From contig NC_044596.1 of the NCBI RefSeq assembly GCF_901933205.1, forward strand, positions 6,692,214 to 6,756,213: DNA of 64,000 nt. Direction: 5' to 3'. The position numbers and the translations under genes are program-made. The stretch is from Camarhynchus parvulus. Its lineage: Eukaryota > Chordata > Aves > Passeriformes > Thraupidae. This document shows, in pieces, positions 1 to 9,943 of this stretch. Within the stretch, counting starts at the first letter, position 1, and every line of letters begins with the position of its first letter. The notes beneath the pieces are model-generated. The model saw only the letters and a list, made by a program, of their open reading frames with translations. It did not search any database and had not been told where the DNA came from.

Positions 1-473
1 GAGGACAGATGCCTACATACACCCACTATTCCCTGAATTGGGGAAAAAAAAAAAATTCAATCTTGTCTGAAAGTGCCCCTAAGAGCAGAGTTGCCACATT
101 GCCACATGTAACAGAGCAGCTCCCGGGCCTTCAGGAGGATGCTGGGAGTAGACACAGCATCTGCAACTCACTGTAAGAAGGACAAGGGCAGAATTACACA
201 AGTCATAATTCCCCGGAAAGATTTTACAGCTTTGCAGAGGACAGATTAACCCGGTTTTTGCGTTCTGGGCATTAAATGGAACTTTCTGAGCAGCCTCCTT
301 TAAGAAAACTCATTACGGGAGGTTTTGTTCTCAGATAAGGAGAGAATTCAAAGTGTTAGCAAAATTTTGGTTGTTGTCACCACAGCCAGGTGGGAATCAC
401 CAGTCCCAGCAGGAGAGTAGCATCTTGTGCTGTGATGCACGAGCACAAGTACCACTGCCTCCACCCCACTTAC

Positions 474-690
474 CTCCTGCATACATAACAGCCAGCATGA
501 TGGAGGAGATCCAGGACACTTTGCTGCTGGAGGCATTGAAGATGACCTCAATCTCTTTGAAGAACACTGTGATAGATTTGGGGAAGGCATAGGAAAAACC
601 AATGGAAATGAAGGCTCCGACAACCACAGCCCATCCCCATCCTCCTTCAGGAGGAGTGTATCCTGCAGGGCCTCCAATGGCCGGTGGCAT
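474..690 (-). CDS. SLC16A1: SLC16A1 (MCT1), first coding exon, partial gene
   Basis: Monocarboxylate transporter 1 is a 12-helix plasma-membrane carrier that co-transports protons with lactate, pyruvate and ketone bodies, usually with basigin as its chaperone. This exon encodes residues 1-72 plus one base. It carries the MCT family signature EGGWGWAV (residues 15-22) leading into helix 1, the lysine of SYAFPK (residue 38, a key proton/substrate residue in mammalian MCT1), and the start of helix 2 ([13 protein letters not shown]). The ATG is at 690-688 on the minus strand. The exon ends at 474 before a GTAAGT donor (473-468), phase 1. The next exon is not within bases 1-473, so the gene continues off the left edge. 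Similarity to mammalian MCT1 is near-complete across these residues, much closer than I would expect for MCT2 or MCT4. Confidence 0.96.
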
Positions 691-731
691 CTTGAATCAA
701 GTCGGCGATGATTCAGTTGGGGATCAAAGAT
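691..731 (-). other. SLC16A1: SLC16A1 exon 2 5' UTR segment
   Basis: This noncoding stretch lies immediately upstream of the SLC16A1 ATG on the minus strand. It is bounded by a good acceptor: a pyrimidine-rich tract ending in TTTGCAG, whose AG is at 733-732. It joins the noncoding first exon to the coding sequence. The acceptor was chosen from sequence alone; no transcript was available. Confidence 0.8.
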
Positions 732-3700
732 CTGCAAAGGACAAAGCATTGCTTCAGCTGAAAGCAGAATCTCTGCTCCTGGCACACAACTGCACGGCTC
801 AAGCTCTGTTTGCAAGGCTGGCATAGCACCAGTGCCCCCACCACCATGAGGAAAGTTGATCCACGAGGTGAGAGCACCCCAGGATCACCAGCACAGTGGG
901 CCACTCCAAAGCACACGCTCAGATTGCAGCTGGCCTTTAAGAGCCCAGTCAGCAGTCAGCACACATTTTTAAGTGACAAATTTAAGATGTGACATCCTGA
1001 CCTAAGCTGGAAAGGGCAGGCAGTGTCTGTGACAGCAGCCAGGACTCATCTGCACAGGCAGAGCTCCCAAAGCATCTGGGTTGCTGGAGTGCAACCCCAG
1101 CACTGCAAAATCCCAAGAAGCACCAGGCCACCTAGAGCTAGAGCTGCACACCAAGGATATTAAGTGCAGATATACCGATGGGAAGTAAGTCCCCATGCAC
1201 GAGCTGAACAGGACACCCCTATTTCTGCTGAAAAAGGGCAGTTGGGTGTCACAGCACACCCACCATCCCCAAAGGTCAGTGGCTATGGCTAAACTTAGCC
1301 TGAGTGGTAACCAAGGAAGGCTCCCATATGCCACCAGAGAAGGCAGAGGTGGATCCACACAGAGCAGTCCCACCAGAGCCTGGTTCCCCTGCAGTTTGGC
1401 CCTGGTAGGGCACTTCCAGACCCAACTGCATCCAAACCCTCCTCCTTGATCAAAAAGGCTATGGCAGGTTTCACAAAGCACTCAAGTATAAAAACAATTC
1501 ACTTAAAAAGTTTAAAACTAGAAGTGACTAGAAAACAAAATAAACAGGAAGATGTCATTCAGGCTTGCTGAGGTGTGGAATCCCCTTGGAGAGGCTGACT
1601 GGGAGCAATCCAGAGGCCATCAAGATCAGGCTGTTCATGCATGGGCCCACACAGCAGCAGAACTAGATCACACTCCAGAGCCACTGTTACTCCAAATGAA
1701 GGCTGGTACAGGCAGCTGAGAGCAGCACAAGGCATCACAGCAAGGAACTGTAGCAAGGGCAGCTGCTCACAAACAAGGGTCACAACACACAAAGCCACAG
1801 AAACCACTACCAGCTCCAGAACTCTTGTGCACCTCCAGGGATTTCAAAAGGCATTTTCTGATGGACTGCAGCCCTCCCCAGCCTCACAGCCAGAAATACC
1901 CCCACCTCACTCACCCATATTAAGCACCACAAGCCAAGGGGACAGCATTAGGCTCCTTCACCAGAGCCCACCCCACACACCACAGCTCTCTGCTGCTCAA
2001 GTTTGCACTCAAGGGAAAAAGCCACTTTCGAGCAGGAGAGTCTTTTCCAGAGCTCCTGAGGTCATGCCAAGGCAGAGTGACAACTTCAAAGCAGTGTGGT
2101 GCTGGCTCAGAGAGGTGCAGCCTCCTATTTATAGCCTGCATCCGCCCCAGCTCACAGTGATTACCATCTCATCCATGGCTGCTGACATGCCAGCATTTAC
2201 CTGGCACATCCCTATAGCACACACTACAGGACTACGGGCTCCTGCCTTTTCACTCACTCTGTGTCACTTGGTGCACATCCAAGGCTGGGATCCCAGCGTC
2301 CTGGTCAAAGCACAGCTGGTGATCCAGAGTCATGGGGAGATCCTGCTCCTTCCTACCTGGCACTGGAGGTACTGGCGGCAGTTATCTGATACAGCACCAG
2401 GTTTGCCAGAGCCACCTGACACCTGGCTGCGGTGATGCCCAGACCCACACAGGGCAAGAGAAAGAAAAGCACAGGAGGTTGGATTCTGTAAGCTGCTAAG
2501 ACTAGTTTAGTGTGACCCAGACAATGATTTTTCACTGGCAGGGTATTTTCCTGCATCCTGGCCAGTGAAACACATGACCATCATGAGCAGCTCCAAGCCA
2601 CCCGCCACTCCAACAAAGGAATCATTGACAAGACGCTGCCCCTGGCACGTCCACAGCTGAACTATGCCCAGGAGCCAGAGCCCATTTCCTCTGATTTCCC
2701 CTCTGGGACTCAACAGGATGAGCTGCATCTCCGGTGTCTGGCTGCAGGCAGATCCCTGGGCCAACACACACCTGTGGGCACCCACGTGGGACCCCTGAGG
2801 GAGCGGCCAGGCTTCACAGAGACTCGCAATGCAGTCCAGTCTCTTGGAAGACAGAGCAGCCCACCCACCCACCATAAGCACTGGGAATTGCTGAACATGC
2901 CCTCCCCACAGAAGCTGCACACTGGAGCTTCTGCCACCTCTTGCTTTGAGCCACACTGAGCTTTCACAGCCTTCAGTGAACCCTAAAGCATCATCCAACC
3001 ACAATGATTTATCCAAAACACTATTTAAAGCTGAAACTACCAGGTGTTGGCTATAAAAGCTCCCAGCAAGGAATATAATCTACTTGTGAGCACTAATTAA
3101 AACTACATGCAACAAAAGCCATCCAAGGCAAAGGTTGAGGAGGTTTTGATGAGGTGTTGGGGATTTTTCCCTTTTGTTCCTGAGACATATACACTGGTTT
3201 AATTCTTTCACTGCTCCCAAGGAGCTCAACTGCTCCAAAATGACTGTGGCTTGGTTAACTTATTTTTTCTTCCCCTACAAGCAGCATTTCTCCTCCTGAG
3301 GTGGCATCTCTGTAAAATAAAAGGCTTCTGGCAGGTTAGACATGACCTCTCTTGCATTGCTGAGGCACAATGAAAAACCTTGAGCTGAACAAGGTTTTGA
3401 GACCAAAGATTCCCGAAGTCTGACACCTGAGAATTTACACAAAGAGTTCTGCATGCCACAACACTCTTCCCTGACTCACTGAAAATCCTTATTAAGAAAG
3501 ACCAGTTTTAGAAAGCTCATAATTCAACTGCATTAGGCTTCTTGACGATTTACTCCTTGCCCCCACACAGAACTAGTTTCAAACAAGTGAGGAAAAAAAA
3601 ATAAAGCACATGTAAGGCAGCCAGCCCAACTGGAAAGATTCCCTCCCTTTTGCAAAAAAGGGAAATTAAAAAAACAAAAAACAACCAGAACACATAGTTA

Positions 3701-6672
3701 TGACATTTTCAGGTGTTTTGGAAGAGTTGCAACATGTAAGATGTGATTAGAAATCAAATTCACAGCTGCCAGGCAGCCAGCTACAGTTCACCCTATTAGG
3801 AAATAAAATAACCATATTTGCTGTAATTACTTGGATGAGACCAAGTAATGACTGTGAGTATCACAACTGCTCCCTATAAAAGCACTGACTAATCTGCAGG
3901 AATGGGTAGCCTACAGCCACCCTCCTCTGCACAGCAAGCGTGAGAGCAGGAACTGAGACAATGAGGATGGTAATAGCCCAAAACAGATCCCTCAGAAGAC
4001 TAAAGCCCTGCCATCTCCTAGGTCCCACCCACAAGCAGTTATCCTTTCTCCAAAGGAGCCTGGAAGAGTATGATTTCAAGACTTTTAGTTACATAATGCA
4101 GTAAATTGCTGTGCTTTTGAAAGCTCAGATTGGCAGCACTCCAGCACAGAAAGACAGAGGCTCACATTTATAGAGCACTGCAAATGCCCCAAAGTATTTC
4201 TGGGGCAAAGCCTTTATTGAAGCGGTTCACATCACTTCTTTTTGGGGTCAAAGGAAGAGGGCCATTCCCCCATCCAAGCAGAGACCCTGCCCAGGCACAA
4301 CACACCTCTGCCTCTACTCACACATCCCTCCAGCAGTTATACACTCAGCGGCACCTGCTGCCCTTTGAGCTCACAAAGCCTTTCCCCTGGAGCAGGGCTC
4401 TCTGAGTACCTGGGAACTAGAGCAGGACAGGCAGGGAGCCTCAACTCTTGCTCCATGGAGCAGAACAAGCTGAGAGACCCATATCTTTCTCCCACAACTC
4501 ACCATCAGCCTAGTGCCCACACAGATTTGTGCTGCAGCCAGCAGAGGTTCATCTGGTATCTTCACAGGTGTGAAATCCACAGTGGCTCATCCCAGCCCTG
4601 CTGTCTTTGCTTCCTGCTTTCTGGTCCTCCTGTGCTCCCCCAGCTTGAGATGGACATAGCATTGTCCAGACAAGGATCTCCACAGCAAAAAGATGCCCTG
4701 GGTTGTCCCAGCTATCCAACGGCCATTTGGGCACTTTGTGCCCTTGTAAGCTAGACCCAGCCTTTGGGCTACAAATGCCATCAGTGAAACACCTAGGCCA
4801 GGAAGGATAGGCACAAAGCTGCCCCTTGCTAGCAGCAGAGTTTGCACTCCCTGAGGGAGCTCTTCCCTCAAGCCCCCAGCAGAAAGGGGGATGCTGTTCC
4901 CCAGGAGCTCATTCCCATCAGCCCAGCCCAAAGAATTAGCCACATCCAGCCCCCCCAAGCCCAGCTCACAAGAAGCCCTTGCAATGCTCAGCACAAGGCC
5001 ATAAACATCCATGGGACATTTGCCCAACATGGGGAGCTGGCAGGCCCCCAGAATCTCTCCTTCTGATCCCTAAAACTAAACTGAGATCTCCTGCTGGGGA
5101 AATGAAGGGGCTGGCAATCGCCAGCTGTTCACAGCCTATAACACTCTATACCTTCAAATTTGGCCTTTTTCTGGCCTGAAGGGAGATGAAATAGAGATTG
5201 TCAGGAGACACCACTTTCACCAGTTTTAAGCAGGTTTAGCGCATTATGCACAGAGCTTTAATTCCAACAGGCACCCACAGGCAGGGTTTAACCTGGCAGC
5301 ACATGGCCTACGTGACTCCCCAGCGCTTCCAAGGGCTCTGCACCAGGACAATAGTCAATTGAGGCCCTGCTCAGCCCCAGCCTTTGCTGCTGGGGTGAGC
5401 CAAGGTCAGCAGCACAGGCAGGGCTCACTCAAGGCCAGCAGCCCACACAGGCAAGCTCAAGGTTTTGGCCAGGAGCAGCTCAGCCCACTCAGTGCCTCTT
5501 CCCACCAGAAATGGCCAACACACTCCCAGACATGCCCTGGTCTGCCGGCCCGGTGAGCCAGCACCAGCACGCAGACAGACAGACGCCATGGGGCACAGCA
5601 TTGGCAGCCACCCTACTCCAGCTCCCCCACTGGCAGCACAAGCCTCAGCCCGCAGAGGCACAGATCATCCTGCTCATCCCACCGGGCATAGCCACGGTCT
5701 TTCCCTGGACACTCACAATTGGTCTCTCTCGTGGACACAGCCCCTCAGCCCCCAAAACGCTCCCAGCATGGCACAGGGCAAGAAAGGCAAGAAAGGCTGC
5801 AAGCTGCCCTGCAAAGTGAGGCATTGGGATAGTTTGTTGGCAGCTTTGAGGGAAGTCAACCAACCAGAGAGATGAGCAGCTATTTGTGTCCACCAGAGAA
5901 GCTCCCGTCTGGGGCTGCTGTGCCTGGTTGTTAGTATCACCAATGCTCAGTAAGGATCAACCATCTTACTGGTGTGAGGAAGCATGAAGTCAAGCTTAAA
6001 CAAGATACCAACACGTCCAAGGGAGAAAGCCTGGCTTATTTCTACACCAGAGCCTGGCTGTGGTCATGGTTCTTCTAGAGCCCTCTAATCCAAAATCCTG
6101 CAGCCAGAGGGGTTTGCAGACCAGTTAAAGGAATATTATGTGAAGCAAGCAGCTCTTGCATGTAGTCTGGGCTCACATCAGCTTTAGACCCCAGCACAGC
6201 ACCCAGAGTCCCCCCATCCCTAGGGAAAGGGATTCTCACGGCACCAGCTTACAGCCAAACCCCTGTCTCAGGTGGGGACAGGAGGTGCTCACGCCCCTGC
6301 ACAGAGTTTCCCAGTCACACCCTGAGCACAAGCTGTGCTCTGCCAGGACACAGAGTTGATCCTCCCTGCGCTAGCAGTGCTCAGGAACGCTCCCAGGACA
6401 CCCTGTGCCCTCACAGAAATCCTCAGAATGAGAAAAATGTAGTATGGACTAGCATCGGCATTCTTTCATTAGAGACCCGCCAATGCCAATCCAGAGAGAG
6501 CACCGGGTGTCTTGGCAAAGCAGGGGGCTGCAAAATCACAAAAAGTCACAGCAGTTACCATCAAACTGAATTGGCTGTCCCTTCCCTACGAGCAGGAGCC
6601 TGAATTTTGATCCCAGCCACTGCCACATTATTGCTACCTTCAAGCCCTCAAACCACAGATGAGTAAGCACCA

Positions 6673-6866
6673 GGATGGAGGTGGGATGTGCACACCAAGG
6701 ACTCAAAAACACAAGGGTGGAGGTGGGAGAGGAGGTCACACCAAGGACCCAGGAGTACATGGATGGAAGTGGGATGGACACTCGCACCAAGAACCCAGCC
6801 CTCAAACCAAGGCAGCACTGGGATGGAGGCAGAGGAGGAGGTCGCACTGAGGGCCCAGTAGCACTC
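6673..6866. repeat. Degenerate minisatellite in SLC16A1 intron 1
   Basis: Four imperfect copies begin at 6673, 6716, 6761 and 6821. Each starts with GG(A/G)TGGA(G/A)GTGGG or a close variant and continues to a CACCAAGGAC/CCCAG-like segment. Unit length varies from about 43 to 60 bases. Confidence 0.65.
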
Positions 6867-8757
6867 AGGTGGTTGCGGTTTCAGTAATTAACTACAGCCC
6901 CACGTGGATTTTCCTTAGCTACAGAACTACTTTGCAGCGGCTCTAAGGACACAGTGAGTCATACCGATACCACCAGTGAGAGGCTCCCACTCTCTTAAGA
7001 GTCTGTTATAGGCTGATTCCAGAGGAGGAAATGGGAAATGCCATAAAAATGCAACAGTAGATTTGCACTACAGGGCCTAATGAGATGCACCTCCCAAGCC
7101 TACGTGCAGCTTTTCAACTCCTCATAAAGGAGACATAAAATGACAGCGTGAAAGTCACTGGGTATTTTCCACCTTAGCTGCCAGAAAAATCAGGCCAACT
7201 GCGCCAAATAGGAGCCAAGAGAAAGCACACGCGACCATTCACACCTTTTCCAGGTAACACCTCCTGAAAGGGAACAATGTTTCACACCTTCCCAAGGAGC
7301 TAGGACAGCCACAGGCACCCCCACAGAGAGATTTGACATACACTAGCAGAACTTGTTTGTAATTGGGAGGTCCTTCGCCCCGGCGGTTCATCTAAGACCA
7401 AGGAAGTTCCTCCCCAGCAAAGGCACTATCAGGAGCTTGGGGGAGTTTCTTTACACCCAGCACACTCCTGCTCCCTGCTCTAGCCCATTTCTCAGCACTG
7501 CTCCTATCCTTCCAGACACAGCCAAGGCAACCTCAGCGCAAAGACACCCAGGAGAATCCAACAGCACCAAATTACCTCACTTAGCATGAAAATGGGATGC
7601 CTGTACACCACAGAAAGACTTAAGGCTCACAGAAAGGGACAAAACCAGAATCATTATACCTGCTTCCTTGTGATGCAACTAAGGAAACCCACCTTTTTCC
7701 TAAGAAAAAAAATTGAAGCTGGAGAACATGAGTAACCATTGTGCAAAAGGTCCACACTTAAGGGGCAGGGTGTGAGCACTCAGGCCATTTACTGTTTCAG
7801 GACACAAATCCCACCTCTCCTGCCGAAGATACAATTCACAATTTCCTTATGATCCTCCTGTTCACACTCATCCCCTTTGCCTGAGTCAACTTTCAAACCC
7901 TCTGGCATTGTTCACCTTCATGATGCATTTGTGCACCCTTCAGCTGCAGGACTCCTGCCCGACCTGCAATACCCACCCTGGGTGAAGCATTGCAGCAGCA
8001 TGTCTGGAGCCCAGTCCCGCTAAGCTCCCCGAGCATCTCACCCTGGGGCCAGCAAACACCTGCCAGAGGCCACCAGGCCACAACCAGAGCCGGTCGGTCT
8101 TAGCTCTAGGAGTGTTCTGACAGCCCCTTGCGGCCCAGGGAGCGTAAGCTACCACCAGCCACCAATGAGCTCTAGCAGCCCCAGCTTTCTGCTGCTGGTC
8201 ATCGCAACGCCTCGCCAGCTGACCAATTCGCACACCAGAGGGTGGATGCACGCCTCAAACATCTATAGGGCCAACATGACCTTACTACTACCTCCTCCCT
8301 GAGCAAGGCAGAAACAAGAGTTAAAGGCACCTTTCCTGGAGCAGGAGCACGGTTCCGCAGTCTATCCTGCACAGCCAGCAGGGGATCACGGTGCTGAATG
8401 CCTCGGGTGACTCACCCACCTGGGGAGCCTCGAATGCCTGAGGTCCAGCTCTGAGCACCTGCCAAGAGGAGTCACCTGAAGGCCGGTATGAGCAGCATCG
8501 TGATGCAGGGCTCACCCAGACGCTGCAGAGCTCACCCTGAAGGCTGCCGAGTGCTCCCCATGGCGACGAGGGGTACCCCTGTGCACCCCAATACCTCAGA
8601 CCCACTCCCAGGCCATGGCTTCCACGCAGCTTTCAGGCCCTCCCTGCCCTTATCAAGAGCCAAACACGCACAGTGATCACCTCCTTCCTGCCCCCCGGAG
8701 TTTTATCGAGCACCCTCAAATGGTGCGGAGATTCCCCCGCGCGGCCTCACAAACACG

Positions 8758-8787
8758 CTGAGGGAGCGTCCTGAGGGAGCGTCCTGA
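8758..8787. repeat. Short tandem duplication (13-base unit)
   Basis: CTGAGGGAGCGTC occurs twice in direct succession, followed by a third partial CTGAGCG. It lies at the edge of the CpG island. Confidence 0.7.
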
Positions 8788-9326
8788 GCGGCCGGGCAGG
8801 TGAAACGAGGAGCACCCCAGGAGAGGGACCCCCCACCTCGGGGCAACTGGGCTACCCGGGCCCCACGAGGCCATCATCATCCATCCTCACCGTTCGCCGG
8901 GAGAAGGAGGCCGGGGACACCACCACCCCAGGGCGCTACTGCCGGTAAGAGAGGAATGAGGGCGCTCGGGGCAGGGTACTGAAGGATCCTCACCACGCGG
9001 CCACAGCAGAGCGGGAACAAAACATGGCTCCCCCCTCAGTCCGGGGGCGGGGGAGACCGGAGCGGCGGTTCCAACACAGCCACAAACGCCGGTGTGGAAC
9101 CAACCGGCCACCGAACGGACGGGCTGCGCGACCGGCCACAGGGGCGGCCCCCCGCTCCAAGAACGGCCCAGGGCCATCACCGGCTCCAGGATCTCACAGC
9201 CGGGCCGGCAGCTGTGGCCCCGGGGAGCGCGGAGCCGCCAGAGTGCGTGGGGTTCCCATAGCCGGGGCCTGACCCCGAGCCCCTCCTCGCTCGCCCGTCG
9301 CGCCACGTGGGCTGCCCGCGCCCTAC

Positions 9327-9430
9327 CTGCAGGTGGTGGTGCCGCCGCCGCCGCCGCCGAGTGCTGCCGCCCCCGCCCCCGCCGCTATAAGGGCGGAGGG
9401 GCGCGGGGGGCGGGAGCGGGGCGTGCCCGG
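9327..9430 (-). other. SLC16A1: SLC16A1 noncoding exon 1 (5' end approximate)
   Basis: A strong donor on the minus strand (CTGCAG followed by GTAGGG) puts the exon's 3' end at 9327, inside the CpG island. Mammalian SLC16A1 also has a noncoding first exon far upstream of the ATG exon. The transcription start cannot be fixed from sequence; the upper bound of 9430 is only a guess covering the GGC-rich 5' UTR and GC boxes. Confidence 0.6.
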
Positions 9431-9768
9431 CCACGCTCCGCCCCCCGCGCGCCACGTGCGCCTCGCGGGCCCCCCCCGACCCTTGCCCGCCCTCACGAGC
9501 CCCGCGGGCCCCGCGAGCCGGGCCGTGCGCCACAGCACGTACTGCCCCGGCACGGGCTGCTCCGGCACGGCGCGGACCGCCACGGCCCCACGGGCCCCCG
9601 GTGGTGGCGGGACGGGCTTTGGGGCCGAGTGTGCTGGGAGGCCAGCCCGGATGACACTACCCGGCGCAGCGGCAGCGCGGGACTTCCCTGAACTTGTCCC
9701 ACGGAGTGACTCGGCGCAGGAGTTCCACTCGCTGGGCAGGAACAGGGGGTCCTCTTGCCCTCATCCCT

Positions 9769-9936
9769 CCCGGGGGTCCTGGACACGCTCCCGAGAGTCC
9801 TGACCCCACTTGTGGGATTCCTAGCCCCGCCATTGGGGATCTTGGCCCGACTCCTGGGGGGCCCTGACCCCACTCCCGGGAGTCCTGGCCCCGTTCCTAG
9901 CATACCTGGCCCTGCCCCCGGTGGTCCTGGACCCCT
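9769..9936. repeat. 21-base minisatellite upstream of SLC16A1 promoter
   Basis: About eight degenerate copies of a 21-22 base unit resembling CCCGGGAGTCCTGGCCCCACT are arrayed head to tail over 168 bases. The array lies some 440 bases upstream of the SLC16A1 exon 1 donor. It produces proline/glycine-rich chance reading frames that are not taken as genes. Confidence 0.8.
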
Positions 9937-9943
9937 TCAGGTG

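Larger units (their letters stand above)
732..9326 (-). other. SLC16A1: SLC16A1 intron 1
   Basis: This 8.6 kb intron runs from the noncoding exon 1 donor (GTAGGG at 9326-9321) to the exon 2 acceptor. It is GC-rich with many chance open frames on both strands, and I recognise no coding exon in it. It contains a degenerate minisatellite near 6673-6866 and short poly-A-like tracts. The last 600 bases before exon 1 belong to the CpG island. Confidence 0.75.
8690..9720. promoter_or_regulatory. SLC16A1: CpG island and promoter of SLC16A1
   Basis: CpG density rises sharply here compared with both flanks, and the noncoding first exon of SLC16A1 lies inside. Visible elements include GC-box-like CCGCCCC runs (9369-9385, 9440-9450), a (GCC)6 tract at 9341-9358, and two palindromic CACGTG E-boxes at 9304-9309 and 9453-9458. 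Mammalian MCT1 is a reported target of E-box factors such as USF and MYC; use of these sites here is inferred. No TATA box is evident for the minus strand. A TATAAG on the plus strand at 9386-9391 might serve an antisense transcript. Confidence 0.8.

Noticed and set aside
1641..2435. 264-codon plus-strand open frame in SLC16A1 intron 1
   Set aside because: Pro/Ser/Thr/His-rich translation with no recognisable domain, inside an intron and overlapped by open frames on the other strand; typical of GC-rich chance frames.
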